Origin: Pelosinus sp. UFO1
GTDB lineage: Bacteria > Bacillota > Negativicutes > DSM-13327
Length of the DNA stretch: 64,000 nt
NCBI RefSeq assembly: GCF_000725345.1
Contig: NZ_CP008852.1
Span: 5,035,001-5,099,000, forward strand
Direction of reading: 5' to 3'
The position numbers and the translations under genes were made by a program. The notes beneath the pieces were generated by a model. It was not told the DNA's origin and made no database searches. It was given only the letters and a program-made list of their open reading frames with translations. The number at the start of each line of letters is the position of its first letter. The first letter of the stretch is position 1. Below are positions 34,777-44,085 of this stretch, piece by piece.

Positions 34777-36066
34777 ATGGACAAATTTATCAAATGGCTC
34801 GAAGAATATTATGCACCTGTTGCGACTCGCATTGGTGACCAGAGGCACTTAAAAGCAATTCGAGATGGTGTCGTATCCTTAATACCTCTATTATTAATGG
34901 GCTCGTTCTTTTTAATTATTGCCTTTCCTCCTGTTGCTGGATTGGCAAAAATGGTGGAACCCTATGTTGGTAGTTTATGTTCCGTTAACAATGCTACAAT
35001 GGGTCTCATGGGATTAATGGCATCATTTTCTATTGCATATTCATTGGCTGGCTCTTATAAAATGGATCCATTAGGAAATGCTTTGATTAGTGTGGCAACC
35101 TTTATGTTAGCGACTCCTTTTACCAAAGATGGTAATATTGCTTCCGCTTGGATGGGGAGTAAAGGGTTGTTCGTAGCTATGCTGATAGCGATCTTTGTAG
35201 TGGAAGTACAGCGCTATATGATTAAGAAAAATCTTGTTATCAGAATGCCAGAGGGCGTACCTCCTGCGGTTGCTCGTTCCTTTATGTCATTGATTCCTGG
35301 GTTTATCTCAATAAGTGTCGTGTGGTTTATTAACAGCATGTTATCTATGAGTGCAACCAATTTGCAAGATATTATTTACAAGATTCTTGCTGCACCACTA
35401 CTTAGCCTTGGTGGCAGTTTGCCAGCCTTCCTGCTTGCTATATTTTTTGCCCAGTTGCTATGGAGTGTTGGTATTCATGGGGCTGCCTTAGTTGGTGGTG
35501 TAATGAGTCCAGTATACTTAACATTAGCCCAACAAAATGCCGCCGCAAAAGCTGCTGGCCTACCTATTCCCAATATTATATGTCAGCAATTATGGGATGT
35601 TTATGGTAATATTGGCGGATCCGGTGCCACCTTTGCACTGGCAATCATGCTACTTACCATTGCCAGATCCAAACAGTTAAAAGCTTTAGGTAAGTCAGCA
35701 ATAGGCCCTGCGTTTTTCGCTATCAATGAACCGATTCTTTTTGGTATGCCAATTGTAATGAACCCTGTACTGATGATTCCCTTTATTTTCGCACCGCTTA
35801 TTTCTATTACGATTGCGTACTTTGCTATGGATGCAGGTTTAGTAGATAAGTTATTTGTCATGGCGCCATGGACTACTCCTCCTATTATCAATGCGTTTTT
35901 AGATACGGGTGATATAAGAGCGGCAGTATTGCAGATATTTTGCTTCTTTATTACTGGTGCGGTTTACTACCCCTTCTTTAAAATGTGGGATGCAGCGAAA
36001 ACAAAAGAAGAATTTGGTGCTGCACAGGATGCTAAGGCTAAATCAAACCTAACGATTGGAGTTTAA
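34777..36066 (+). CDS. celB: PTS EIIC, lactose/cellobiose family (set 1)
   Basis: The 429-residue membrane protein begins MDKFIKWLEEYYAPVATRIG and has about ten hydrophobic segments. The conserved QLLWSVGIHGA and INEPILFGMPIVMNP loops hold the His and Glu that bind sugar in Lac/Cel EIIC. It transports and phosphorylates a beta-glucoside such as cellobiose with the EIIB and EIIA encoded downstream. AAAGGAGTG precedes ATG. A sigma-54 promoter lies directly upstream. It is paralogous to the EIIC at 41477. Confidence 0.92.
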   Translation: MDKFIKWLEEYYAPVATRIGDQRHLKAIRDGVVSLIPLLLMGSFFLIIAFPPVAGLAKMVEPYVGSLCSVNNATMGLMGLMASFSIAYSLAGSYKMDPLGNALISVATFMLATPFTKDGNIASAWMGSKGLFVAMLIAIFVVEVQRYMIKKNLVIRMPEGVPPAVARSFMSLIPGFISISVVWFINSMLSMSATNLQDIIYKILAAPLLSLGGSLPAFLLAIFFAQLLWSVGIHGAALVGGVMSPVYLTLAQQNAAAKAAGLPIPNIICQQLWDVYGNIGGSGATFALAIMLLTIARSKQLKALGKSAIGPAFFAINEPILFGMPIVMNPVLMIPFIFAPLISITIAYFAMDAGLVDKLFVMAPWTTPPIINAFLDTGDIRAAVLQIFCFFITGAVYYPFFKMWDAAKTKEEFGAAQDAKAKSNLTIGV

Positions 36067-36073
36067 GTAATAA

Positions 36074-36118
36074 GATCTCGATGCTATGGATCCATAAGAG
36101 GTCTATAGCATCGAGATT
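36074..36118 (+). other. Intercistronic hairpin between EIIC and EIIB genes
   Basis: ATCTCGATGCTAT (36075-36087) pairs with ATAGCATCGAGAT (36105-36117), all 13 bp perfect, with no real T-run. Probably a processing or stabilising stem that lets EIIB/EIIA be expressed differently from EIIC. Confidence 0.75.
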
Positions 36119-36158
36119 ATAAAATTAGGATTAAAGATGAGAAGAGAGGTATGTTATT

Positions 36159-36461
36159 ATGAATATTTTATTAGTTTGCAATGCAGGAATGTCTACTAGT
36201 CTTTTGGTAACTAAAATGCAAAATGAAAGTGAAGCCAATGGGAATCAGGATACTATCTTTGCTTGCTCAGTGGATGAGTTAGAGCTGCATATTGATAACT
36301 GTGAAGTGGTGCTTATCGGACCACAAATAAGATACAAATTAAAGAGTATTAGTGAAATTGCTACAGCAAAGGGGAAAGGATATGCTGTCATTGATTCTGT
36401 AAGTTATGGTATGGTCGATGGCAAGAAAGTCCTTGCTCAAGCATATCAATTAAAGAAATAG
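36159..36461 (+). CDS. celA: PTS EIIB, lactose/cellobiose family (set 1)
   Basis: The 100-residue cytosolic domain has the phosphocysteine Cys7 in ILLVCNAGMSTSLLV followed by the P-loop-like turn of EIIB-Cel. The later VVLIGPQIRYKL strand is also typical. It passes phosphate from EIIA to the sugar in EIIC. AAGAGAGG precedes ATG. Operon order EIIC-EIIB-EIIA is repeated in set 2. Confidence 0.93.
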   Translation: MNILLVCNAGMSTSLLVTKMQNESEANGNQDTIFACSVDELELHIDNCEVVLIGPQIRYKLKSISEIATAKGKGYAVIDSVSYGMVDGKKVLAQAYQLKK

Positions 36462-36489
36462 TTATTTTTTAAAAAAAAGGAGACACCAG

Positions 36490-36789
36490 ATGGAGACTGA
36501 ACAAGTTGCTTTTTCAATCATACTACATGCAGGCGATGCTCGTAGCCACGCCTTAGAGGCGCTACGTTATGCACGCGATCATAAGTTTACGGAAGCAGAC
36601 GAAAGTATGGCCCAGGCAAAAATACAGCTTATTGCTGCCCATCAAATTCAAACGGAGTTGTTACAAGCGGAAGCGCGGGGAGGAAAACAGGAAATAAACC
36701 TCTTATTGATACATGCCCAAGATCATTTGATGACTGCTATTTTAGCAAAAGATTTAATAGAAGAAATGATTTTAATGTTTAAAAAGTAG
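36490..36789 (+). CDS. celC: PTS EIIA, lactose/cellobiose family (set 1)
   Basis: The 99-residue helical protein carries phosphohistidine His75 in LLLIHAQDHLMT, and Asp78, which binds the central metal of the EIIA-Lac trimer. The N-terminal FSIILHAGDARSHALEAL is also typical. It receives phosphate from HPr. AAAAAAGGAGACACC precedes ATG. A terminator lies 190 nt downstream. Confidence 0.93.
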   Translation: METEQVAFSIILHAGDARSHALEALRYARDHKFTEADESMAQAKIQLIAAHQIQTELLQAEARGGKQEINLLLIHAQDHLMTAILAKDLIEEMILMFKK

Positions 36790-36977
36790 ATTAGATAAAA
36801 AGATTTATTAAATTCTATATGAAAAATGAAAACTGCAAGCTTAAATGCCGTCCATATTGTGGCGATGATTATATTGTAAAACCTAGTTGTTTTCAAACAT
36901 AGACGGAACAAGCCGATAAATATAGCTTATCTTATAACTTTTTACGAATACCCTAAAGACAACTATTCTTATAAAAA

Positions 36978-37017
36978 TGACGCCAGATCAGTTGAATAGA
37001 TCAGGCGTCGTTTTTCT
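36978..37017 (+). terminator. Intrinsic terminator after PTS set 1
   Basis: GACGCC-A-GATC pairs with GATC-A-GGCGTC around AGTTGAATA and is followed by GTTTTT. The 36790-36977 stretch before it shows no gene. Confidence 0.88.
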
Positions 37018-37171
37018 ATGAGTTATTCCTATTTCGTAGTTAAGGAAAGATAGGCCTTACACTGAGGTAGGTTACAACCTTTAAAACATTCATGAGCAGG
37101 GACCTCCCCTGACGCTAAATTATATTTCCATAAATTAGTGGCAAGGGAAGGGGAGCAATCATGATGAGTAG

Positions 37172-37189
37172 AACTGTATTAGTACAGTT
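37172..37189 (+). promoter_or_regulatory. Palindromic operator candidate upstream of the MocR gene
   Basis: ACTGTA and TACAGT form an inverted repeat with a 4-nt centre (extended to AACTGTA/TACAGTT), 4 nt before the GGGGGG ribosome binding site. Position suggests autoregulation; not tested. Confidence 0.45.
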
Positions 37190-37209
37190 GAAGGGGGGTA
37201 ACGGAAGAT

Positions 37210-38547
37210 ATGTATCAAAATATCGTAGAAGATTTAGAAAAAAATATCTTACAAGGTACTTACAAAAAGAAAAAATTGCCATCGGTTCGAGAGTTGGCTA
37301 AAAGCTATCATTGCAGTCAAAGCACGGTTGTTAAGGCATATGAGTCATTAAAAATGAAACACATTGTATATTCTGTACCCCAAAGTGGCTACTACGTGTT
37401 GGAGAATTTACTGAAGAATGAAGTAGTAGATAATTCTGTTATCGATTTTTCAACAGGTAATCCGCTAATCGGTAAAATACATATTCCTGACCTAAAACAT
37501 TGTCTTAATAGAGCGGTTGATAGCAGCAATAATTATTCTGCTCTGAGGGATTTACATGGAACAGAGTCGCTGCGAAACATTATGTCGAAATACCTTGCCA
37601 ATTTTCAGGTTTTCACTTCTCCCAAGAGCATATTTGTTAACTTAGGGGTTCAACAAGCCCTAAGTATGTTAACCCAAATGCCTTTTCCTAATGGAAAGGA
37701 TGTAATTTTGATAGAGCAGCCGACCTATCGATTTTTCACTGATTTTTTAAAACACATTGGTGCTAAGGTAAAAGGCATAAAACGATCTGAAGAAGGTATA
37801 GATTTAAATCTACTTGAAGCTATTTTTCGAGAAGAGAAAATTAAGTTCTTTTATACAGTACCTCGTAATCATAATCCATTAGGAACGTCATATAGCAAAG
37901 CTGAAAGAAAAGGAATAGCGGCATTAGCAGCAAAATATGATGTGTATGTTGTTGAAGATGATTATTTTGGTGATGTTTCTTCTATAGACCATAAATACGA
38001 TACAATTTATACGTTGGGCGACCACTGTCATCATATTTACTTAAAAAGTTTTTCTAAAATAATACCCTGGTTTAGAATTGGACTCGTTGTGATTCCTATT
38101 CATTTAGTGCCAATTTTTGAAGAGTATGCCTGGTATTCTTATTATCATTCTTACTTTTCCGCTTCTTTGGTTTCCCAGGCAACATTAGATATCTACATTC
38201 GCAGTAAATTACTAGAAAAACATGTAAGTTCAATTAGAAAAGAATTAGGGCAGCGACTTAAAGCATTACGGAGTGGTTTTCGTGATATAGAAAAATACCC
38301 GATAAAGTGCATTGGCGGGGAAAGCGGGTTCTATTCTTATATGAAACTTCCCGAGTATATAAATGAAAATCTTTTTATTAATGAATTAAGGAAACAGCAT
38401 GTTCTTGTGACTTCAGGTAGATTGTATTATATTGATGATTCTTTTTATGAAAAGGGTATACGGTTAAGCGTTTCCCGTAGCAATAATAGGGAAATTGAAA
38501 AAGGACTTCAAGTCATTTGTGGGATTCTCGAAAAGTATATAAAGTAA
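37210..38547 (+). CDS. MocR-type GntR/aminotransferase fusion regulator
   Basis: The 445-residue protein has an N-terminal GntR winged helix (LPSVRELAKSYHCSQSTVVKAYESL, ~23-47). A fold-type I aminotransferase domain follows with NLGVQQALSM, EQPTYRFF, PRNHNPLGTSYS, VVEDDYFGD and PLP-lysine Lys283 in YLKSFSKIIPWFRIG. Such proteins bind PLP and regulate genes of amine, vitamin B6 or sugar metabolism. The target is not evident. It stands between PTS set 1 and the sigma-54 activator. Confidence 0.9.
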   Translation: MYQNIVEDLEKNILQGTYKKKKLPSVRELAKSYHCSQSTVVKAYESLKMKHIVYSVPQSGYYVLENLLKNEVVDNSVIDFSTGNPLIGKIHIPDLKHCLNRAVDSSNNYSALRDLHGTESLRNIMSKYLANFQVFTSPKSIFVNLGVQQALSMLTQMPFPNGKDVILIEQPTYRFFTDFLKHIGAKVKGIKRSEEGIDLNLLEAIFREEKIKFFYTVPRNHNPLGTSYSKAERKGIAALAAKYDVYVVEDDYFGDVSSIDHKYDTIYTLGDHCHHIYLKSFSKIIPWFRIGLVVIPIHLVPIFEEYAWYSYYHSYFSASLVSQATLDIYIRSKLLEKHVSSIRKELGQRLKALRSGFRDIEKYPIKCIGGESGFYSYMKLPEYINENLFINELRKQHVLVTSGRLYYIDDSFYEKGIRLSVSRSNNREIEKGLQVICGILEKYIK

Positions 38548-38665
38548 AGATTTTGCAGGATAATGTGTATAAAACCACGAAGTGAAGTGGAAATATTTAG
38601 ACAATAGTTGGAGATGTGTATTGATATAAATTTGGATTTAATGTGGTAAAAGGTCGGAGGTAGGG

Positions 38666-41449
38666 ATGAAACGAATCGAAAATGTATTCACAATCGTTAA
38701 AAGGTTATGCGAAGAACAATCCAATACAGAAGGGATAGTAACGGGTGTATCCACTGAGCAGGTGGCTATTAGACTTGGCATTCAGAGATCCAATGCTTCT
38801 TGCGATTTAAATGCGTTAGTAAAGGCTGGGAGATTGGAGAAAATAGAAGGTAAACCAGTTTTATATCAAAGTATTGATAGCTCGCAAAGTGAAGACGAGG
38901 ATCAAATGGAACGATCAGCCTTAGATGCTATCATTGGTGCGGACAAAAGTTTGAAAAATGCCGTTAAGCAAGCTAAAGCCGCTGTGAGATACCCACCGCT
39001 TGGCTTACATACTTTGTTACTAGGCGAGACTGGAGTCGGCAAATCCATGTTTGCTGAAACCATTTTTCGTTATGCCCAGGAAATTGGGAAGCTGCAGGCT
39101 GACGCTCCCTTCATCGCCTTTAATTGTGCGGACTATGCCCATAATCCACAGCTTCTGTTAGCCCAATTATTTGGTGCAAAAAAGGGGAGTTATACCGGTG
39201 CAGATCGTGACCGAGTAGGCTTAGTGGAAAAAGCGAATGGTGGTATTTTATTTTTGGACGAGGTCCATCGTTTGTCGCCAGAAGGGCAAGAAATGCTATT
39301 TTATCTAATTGATAAGGGATTATTCCGCAGTATGGGAGAAGTAGAGTCCTATAGAAAGGTAGAGGTTTTAATTATTTGTGCCACAACGGAAAACGTTGAT
39401 TCCTCGTTACTTAAAACTTTTACCCGGCGTATTCCTATGATTATTAAGCTGCCAGTTATCAGAGAGCGAACGATAAGCGAACGCTGGGAATTAATTAAAA
39501 GTTTTTTCAAGCAAGAGGTACAATGTCTCAATGTTCCTATCAGTGTATCACCGAATGCCTTAAAAGCGTTTTTATTATATGATTGTCCTAATAATATTGG
39601 TCAACTAAAAAGTGATATCAAACTTAGTTGTGCTAGGGCGTTTTTAGATTATGTAGGCAGCAAGGATGAAATTATCAAAGTCAGTAGTGAGGAATTACCA
39701 GAATACATTCTGAAAGGCTTCGTGAAATACAAGGAACATCGAGAGGATCTTGATACGATTGGCCTAACAGAAGATATTATTTTTCAAGTTTCTCATGGGA
39801 AAAAAATTCAGATTAAATATAGGGATACAGTAAGTATTTATGAAGTACTCGAACAAAAGATAAAAAGCCTCAGAACGAAAGGGATGAGCGAAAAAAATAT
39901 TCAGCTCATTATGGGCTTGGATATTGATACCTATATTAAGCAATATATGGCTAAGTTTCGTAAAGATAACTTGGAAGCATTGTACAAAATAGTGGATAGA
40001 AAAGTGGTAGATGTAACGCAAAAGTTTTTGCGGTTTGCATCTAATAAAATTGGTAAGCAATTTAATGATAAGATCCTATTTGGGATGTCGATACATATAT
40101 CCAGCACCCTGGAGAGGATTCGTGAAGGGAAGGAAATTTCAAATCCTCATTTAACTGAGATACAGAAATCCTATTCTAAAGAGTTTTCGGCAGCGGTTCA
40201 TTTTGGAGTATTGTTAAAAGAAACTTTTGGCATACAGATACCACTTGATGAAATAGGATTTATCACCATGTTTATCGTATTAGATGAGTATATTGGCAAG
40301 GAATATCATGGGCGGGTTGGTGTAGTTGTTGCCATGCATGGGACAAGTACTGCCAGCTCCATGGCCGAAGTTGCCAATCGACTGCTCGGTGAACAACATG
40401 CCATTGGATATGATATGCCTCTTGAAAAAAAGACGGAAACCGCATTAGCGGAAATTACGCAACTAGTGAAAGAACGAAATGAAGGGCAAGGCGTCATCAT
40501 GCTAGTTGATATGGGATCTTTAGTGATGTTTGGCCATATGATTTATGAGAATACATCCATTCCGATAAAAACCATTGAGATGACCAGCACGCCTATGGTA
40601 TTAGAAGCTGTTAGAAAATCGCTAATGCGAGTTCCTTTAGATGATATATATTATGCTGTAACTAACTTGAGTCCCTACATTGGTCGGATATATTCAAATC
40701 CACCTGAAATTAGTAATCGCCTAAAGAATGATGTGATTGTAGTAGCTTGTATCACTGGTAAAGGTACAGCCATTAAGCTGAAAACTATGATCGAAAGTTT
40801 ATTAACCGCCCAAGAGAGAAGGGTTGATATCATTCCTATGGAAATTTCTAGTATGAAGGATTTTGACGCTAAGCTAACTAAGATAAAAAAAGAAAAAAAT
40901 TTAATCGCCGTAGTTAGTAGTATTCGGCCAAAGGATAGTGTTGTACACTATATTTCTCCAAAACAATTACTCGAAGGCAAACTAGACATTTTATTAGCAA
41001 ACGTATTTTGTGATGGGAAAGAAACTTTACCTTGTAACATATCTTTAGACGTAGACGAAGAGCAAAACATTTCGGAAGGAAAAACTGTATTCTCGTTAGA
41101 TAGACTAAGTTTTATGCAAAAGATTATTAGTGAGCATGTCAGTATTGATAGTGAAAAGTTTATGGAATCTTTCCGCTTGTTTTACTTGGAACTAGCTAGA
41201 AATGGTTTTTTCATTAGTGAGGATGCCAGTATTGGCTTAATTCTTCATTTGGCCTGTGCCATTGAAAAATTGCTTACAGGTGAAGTTATTGCTCCTTCCA
41301 ATTCCTGCGAATTAATAGATATGGAGATAGATAAAGAGATCTACGTTATTGTAGAGGCGGCCCTACAGTCTATCGAAGAAAATTTGCGTATCAAGTTACC
41401 TATCAGCGAATATTGCAATATTGTGAAATTAATTCATTATACATACTAG
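38666..41449 (+). CDS. levR: LevR/CelR-type sigma-54 activator with PRD and PTS domains
   Basis: The 927-residue protein begins with a winged helix-turn-helix (residues ~28-65). The AAA+ domain follows: Walker A GETGVGKS at 120-127, the sigma-54 contact loop GSYTGA at 174-179 (a variant of GAFTGA), and Walker B GGILFLDEVH. The C-terminal half holds PRD1, an EIIA-Man-like domain (VGVVVAMHGTSTASSMAE), an EIIB-Gat-like segment (CITGKGTAIKLK) and PRD2. PTS phosphorylation sets its activity. It probably activates the sigma-54 promoters at 31116 and 34717. EIIC of set 2 follows within 28 nt. Confidence 0.93.
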   Translation: MKRIENVFTIVKRLCEEQSNTEGIVTGVSTEQVAIRLGIQRSNASCDLNALVKAGRLEKIEGKPVLYQSIDSSQSEDEDQMERSALDAIIGADKSLKNAVKQAKAAVRYPPLGLHTLLLGETGVGKSMFAETIFRYAQEIGKLQADAPFIAFNCADYAHNPQLLLAQLFGAKKGSYTGADRDRVGLVEKANGGILFLDEVHRLSPEGQEMLFYLIDKGLFRSMGEVESYRKVEVLIICATTENVDSSLLKTFTRRIPMIIKLPVIRERTISERWELIKSFFKQEVQCLNVPISVSPNALKAFLLYDCPNNIGQLKSDIKLSCARAFLDYVGSKDEIIKVSSEELPEYILKGFVKYKEHREDLDTIGLTEDIIFQVSHGKKIQIKYRDTVSIYEVLEQKIKSLRTKGMSEKNIQLIMGLDIDTYIKQYMAKFRKDNLEALYKIVDRKVVDVTQKFLRFASNKIGKQFNDKILFGMSIHISSTLERIREGKEISNPHLTEIQKSYSKEFSAAVHFGVLLKETFGIQIPLDEIGFITMFIVLDEYIGKEYHGRVGVVVAMHGTSTASSMAEVANRLLGEQHAIGYDMPLEKKTETALAEITQLVKERNEGQGVIMLVDMGSLVMFGHMIYENTSIPIKTIEMTSTPMVLEAVRKSLMRVPLDDIYYAVTNLSPYIGRIYSNPPEISNRLKNDVIVVACITGKGTAIKLKTMIESLLTAQERRVDIIPMEISSMKDFDAKLTKIKKEKNLIAVVSSIRPKDSVVHYISPKQLLEGKLDILLANVFCDGKETLPCNISLDVDEEQNISEGKTVFSLDRLSFMQKIISEHVSIDSEKFMESFRLFYLELARNGFFISEDASIGLILHLACAIEKLLTGEVIAPSNSCELIDMEIDKEIYVIVEAALQSIEENLRIKLPISEYCNIVKLIHYTY

Positions 41450-41476
41450 TTAAAATGGGATAGGAGGTGTTTTTTA

Positions 41477-42745
41477 CTGGATAAGATAATTAGATTTCTT
41501 GAAAAATATTTCCTGCCGATTGTAGGTGAAATTTCGGAACACAGGCATTTGCAAGCGATCAGGGATGGTGTAGTTGCTACCATTCCCCTATTATTAATTG
41601 GATCATTTTTTTTGGTTTTTGCCTTTCCGCCAATTGAATTCTTTGCTAAAATAGTGGCCCCCTATAGTACTGCTTTGCTTGCAGTAGTGAGTGCTACTTT
41701 TGGTATTATGGGGCTGGTAGCAGCATTTTCCGTGGCATATGCTTTAGCTGCTTCCTATCAAATAGATACCTTGTCTTCGGGTCTTTTGAGCGTTTCTGCG
41801 TTTCTCCTGGCCTCCCCTTTAACCAAGGAGGGCAATATTGCCTCCAGATTAATGGGGAGTGAAGGATTATTTGTTGCTATGACTATTGGGATATTTGTAG
41901 TGGAAGTACAGCGGTTTATGATTAATAAGAATATTATCATTACCATGCCAAAAGGAGTTCCTGTTTCCGTAGGAAGATCCTTTGCAGCCTTACTGCCTGG
42001 TTTCGTTATTCTAACTATTATATTACTAGTTAATGTATCGTTAGCAGATGGGGGAGGGTTATCCATTCCTAGCGTTATTAATAAAGTAGTTACGGCCCCC
42101 CTTTTAAATCTAGGTGGTACGCTCCCAGCGACATTATTCGCTGTGTTTGCTATTCAACTTTTATGGGCCTTTGGAATACATGGGCAAGCTTTAGTCGGGA
42201 CGGGAATTATGGGACCTATTTGGTTGGCTTTTACCCAACAAAATGCTGCGGCTAAAATTGTCGGTGAAGTAATTCCCAATGTTATCTGTCAACAATTTAT
42301 CGATGCTTTTATCCTTATTGGTGGTTCTGGTACTACTCTAGCACTAGCAGTATTGTTATTGACTACCGTAAAATCCAGCCAATTAAAAGCATTGGGCAAA
42401 ACTTCAATTTTGCCAGGCTTTTTTAATATCAATGAACCGATTACGTTTGGTATGCCGATCGTAATGAACCCAATTATGATGATTCCCTTTATTATTGCTC
42501 CCTTGGTTTGTGTAATGACTACTTTTGTATTTATGAATTCGGGAATCGTTGCCAAGCCCTATGCTTTGGCTCCTTGGACGACTCCTGCTTTTGTGAGTGG
42601 CTTTTTGGTAACGGGAGACTGGAAAGGGATAGCGCTGCAAGGTTTAAATTTTGTTATTGCTGGGATCATTTATTATCCCTTTCTAAAAATATGGGATAAT
42701 GCCAAAGTTAAGGAAGAACAAGAGCAATCTATCTGTGGAAAGTAG
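41477..42745 (+). CDS. celB: PTS EIIC, lactose/cellobiose family (set 2), probable CTG start
   Basis: The reading frame extends upstream of the first canonical start. A perfect TAGGAGGTG (41461-41469) precedes CTG 41477; starting there gives DKIIRFLEKYFLPIVGEI, which aligns residue for residue with the start of the set 1 EIIC (DKFIKWLEEYYAPVATRI). Starting at the internal TTG 41549 would delete the conserved N-terminus. The 422-residue protein has QLLWAFGIHGQ and INEPITFGMPIVMNP sugar-site loops. It lies 27 nt after levR, so it may be cotranscribed with the regulator. Confidence 0.9.
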   Translation: MDKIIRFLEKYFLPIVGEISEHRHLQAIRDGVVATIPLLLIGSFFLVFAFPPIEFFAKIVAPYSTALLAVVSATFGIMGLVAAFSVAYALAASYQIDTLSSGLLSVSAFLLASPLTKEGNIASRLMGSEGLFVAMTIGIFVVEVQRFMINKNIIITMPKGVPVSVGRSFAALLPGFVILTIILLVNVSLADGGGLSIPSVINKVVTAPLLNLGGTLPATLFAVFAIQLLWAFGIHGQALVGTGIMGPIWLAFTQQNAAAKIVGEVIPNVICQQFIDAFILIGGSGTTLALAVLLLTTVKSSQLKALGKTSILPGFFNINEPITFGMPIVMNPIMMIPFIIAPLVCVMTTFVFMNSGIVAKPYALAPWTTPAFVSGFLVTGDWKGIALQGLNFVIAGIIYYPFLKIWDNAKVKEEQEQSICGK

Positions 42746-42784
42746 TTAGCAATTAAGAAATGTTAAACTAAAGGAGAACCTAGC

Positions 42785-43114
42785 ATGAATATTCTATTAG
42801 TATGTGCATCAGGCATGTCAACAGGACTTTTAATGAGTAAAATGAAGGCAGAGAGAGAAAAACAACAGATAAAAAATATGGATATTTTTGCTTGCTCTGT
42901 TGATGAAATGGAGAAGTATATAAACAACTATGATGTAGTGCTCATTGCACCACAGATTTGTTACAAAGAAAAATATATTAAGGCATTAGCTACGTCAAGG
43001 AAAAAGGGATGTGCCGTAATCAATGGGATTAACTACGGTCGTGTTGATGCTATCGGTGTTTTAGAACAAGCCTTTAGCCTGGCGAAACAGGAACAGGATC
43101 TGAGGGAGGTATAA
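42785..43114 (+). CDS. celA: PTS EIIB, lactose/cellobiose family (set 2)
   Basis: The 109-residue EIIB has phosphocysteine Cys7 in ILLVCASGMSTGLLMSKM and VVLIAPQICYKEKYIK later. A short charged C-terminal tail (KQEQDLREV) is extra relative to set 1. AAAGGAGAACCTAGC precedes ATG. It is one base apart from the next gene, so translation is coupled. Confidence 0.92.
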   Translation: MNILLVCASGMSTGLLMSKMKAEREKQQIKNMDIFACSVDEMEKYINNYDVVLIAPQICYKEKYIKALATSRKKGCAVINGINYGRVDAIGVLEQAFSLAKQEQDLREV

Positions 43115-43115
43115 G

Positions 43116-43418
43116 GTGGAAAGAGAACAAGTTATTTTTACCATCATTTTGCATGCGGGCAATGCGCGTAGTTATTGTTTTGAGGCATTAGCGGCGGCGC
43201 GTTCGGGTAAACATAAAGACGCAGCAGAACGGCTTGATGAAGCCACCAAGGAATTACAAAAAGCACATGCTATGCAGACAAATCTATTACAATTGGAGGC
43301 ACAGGGGGAAAAACAAGAGGTCAGTCTATTATTAGTGCATGCCCAGGACCACTTAATGAATGCTTTGCTAGCAAAAGATTTAATTAAAGAAATGATTGGT
43401 ATGTTGCAAGATAAATAA
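43116..43418 (+). CDS. celC: PTS EIIA, lactose/cellobiose family (set 2)
   Basis: The 100-residue EIIA has His75 in LLLVHAQDHLMN and metal-binding Asp78, like set 1. GTG 43116 is the start, with GGGAGG upstream inside EIIB. The divergence from set 1 suggests related but different sugars for the two systems. Confidence 0.92.
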   Translation: MEREQVIFTIILHAGNARSYCFEALAAARSGKHKDAAERLDEATKELQKAHAMQTNLLQLEAQGEKQEVSLLLVHAQDHLMNALLAKDLIKEMIGMLQDK

Positions 43419-43485
43419 TCTTAGCACCTTACGTTAGTTAGCGTTAACATAGTTTTCGCATATGCTAAAGAGGAGGTGGATAGAT

Positions 43486-43821
43486 GTGGCGTATTCAATT
43501 GTTGTAAACTTGTCAGCCAAACAATTAGTGCTTTATCAAGGCGGTTCAGCTGTTAAGTATTATCCAGTGGGTATTGGTAAAATGGTTACCCCAACGCCGA
43601 CTGGTACCTATTCTATTATTAATAAAGCACCGAATCCAGGCGGTCCCTTTGGTGCAATGTGGATGGGGTTGAGTAAACCTCACTATGGCATTCATGGAAC
43701 CAATGACCCATCTTCAATTGGCCGTATTGTTTCTCATGGCTGTATTCGAATGTATAATAAAGATGTATTGGAACTATCTCGAATCGTTCCATTAGGTACA
43801 CCAGTGAGAATCTTAAATTAA
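43486..43821 (+). CDS. LD-transpeptidase (YkuD domain), minimal form
   Basis: GTG 43486 follows AGGAGGTGGATAGAT; the upstream in-frame ATG 43462 lies before this site. The 111-residue protein is a bare YkuD domain: [42 protein letters not shown] and the catalytic SHGCIRM (His and nucleophile Cys). Such enzymes make 3-3 peptidoglycan cross-links or attach proteins to murein. No signal peptide or LysM is present, which is odd for an exported enzyme. A strong terminator follows. Confidence 0.88.
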   Translation: MAYSIVVNLSAKQLVLYQGGSAVKYYPVGIGKMVTPTPTGTYSIINKAPNPGGPFGAMWMGLSKPHYGIHGTNDPSSIGRIVSHGCIRMYNKDVLELSRIVPLGTPVRILN

Positions 43822-43833
43822 CTAGAGCTTATA

Positions 43834-43876
43834 GAAAAACCAGCTAACTAAGCTTTCCTTTGGTTAGCTGGTTTTT
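43834..43876 (+). terminator. Intrinsic terminator after the LD-transpeptidase gene
   Basis: AAAACCAGCTAAC pairs with GTTAGCTGGTTTT, then TT. Directly after it, 43879-43915 looks like a decayed copy of hairpin 1 of the structured repeat. Confidence 0.92.
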
Positions 43877-44001
43877 TGCGAACCAGAAAAAACATAACAT
43901 TTTCTGGTGTTAAAGCTGTTAAACGGAAGGCCCTTTTCTCTTTATAAAAAGGAAAAAAATATCTTTTGAAAAGCAGGAAATAGCGATATTGCTGAAGAAG
44001 T

Positions 44002-44026
44002 TTAGTTTGTATATCCAACAAACTAA
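44002..44026 (+). promoter_or_regulatory. XylR operator upstream of xylR
   Basis: TTAGTTTG-TATATCCAA-CAAACTAA: palindromic half-sites equal to the Bacillus XylR operator, 60 nt before xylR, indicating autoregulation. Confidence 0.85.
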
Positions 44027-44085
44027 ATATTAGATTTTATGCTGAGAACAAGAAATAACAATAAAAAGACAGGGTAGAGTGAAAT

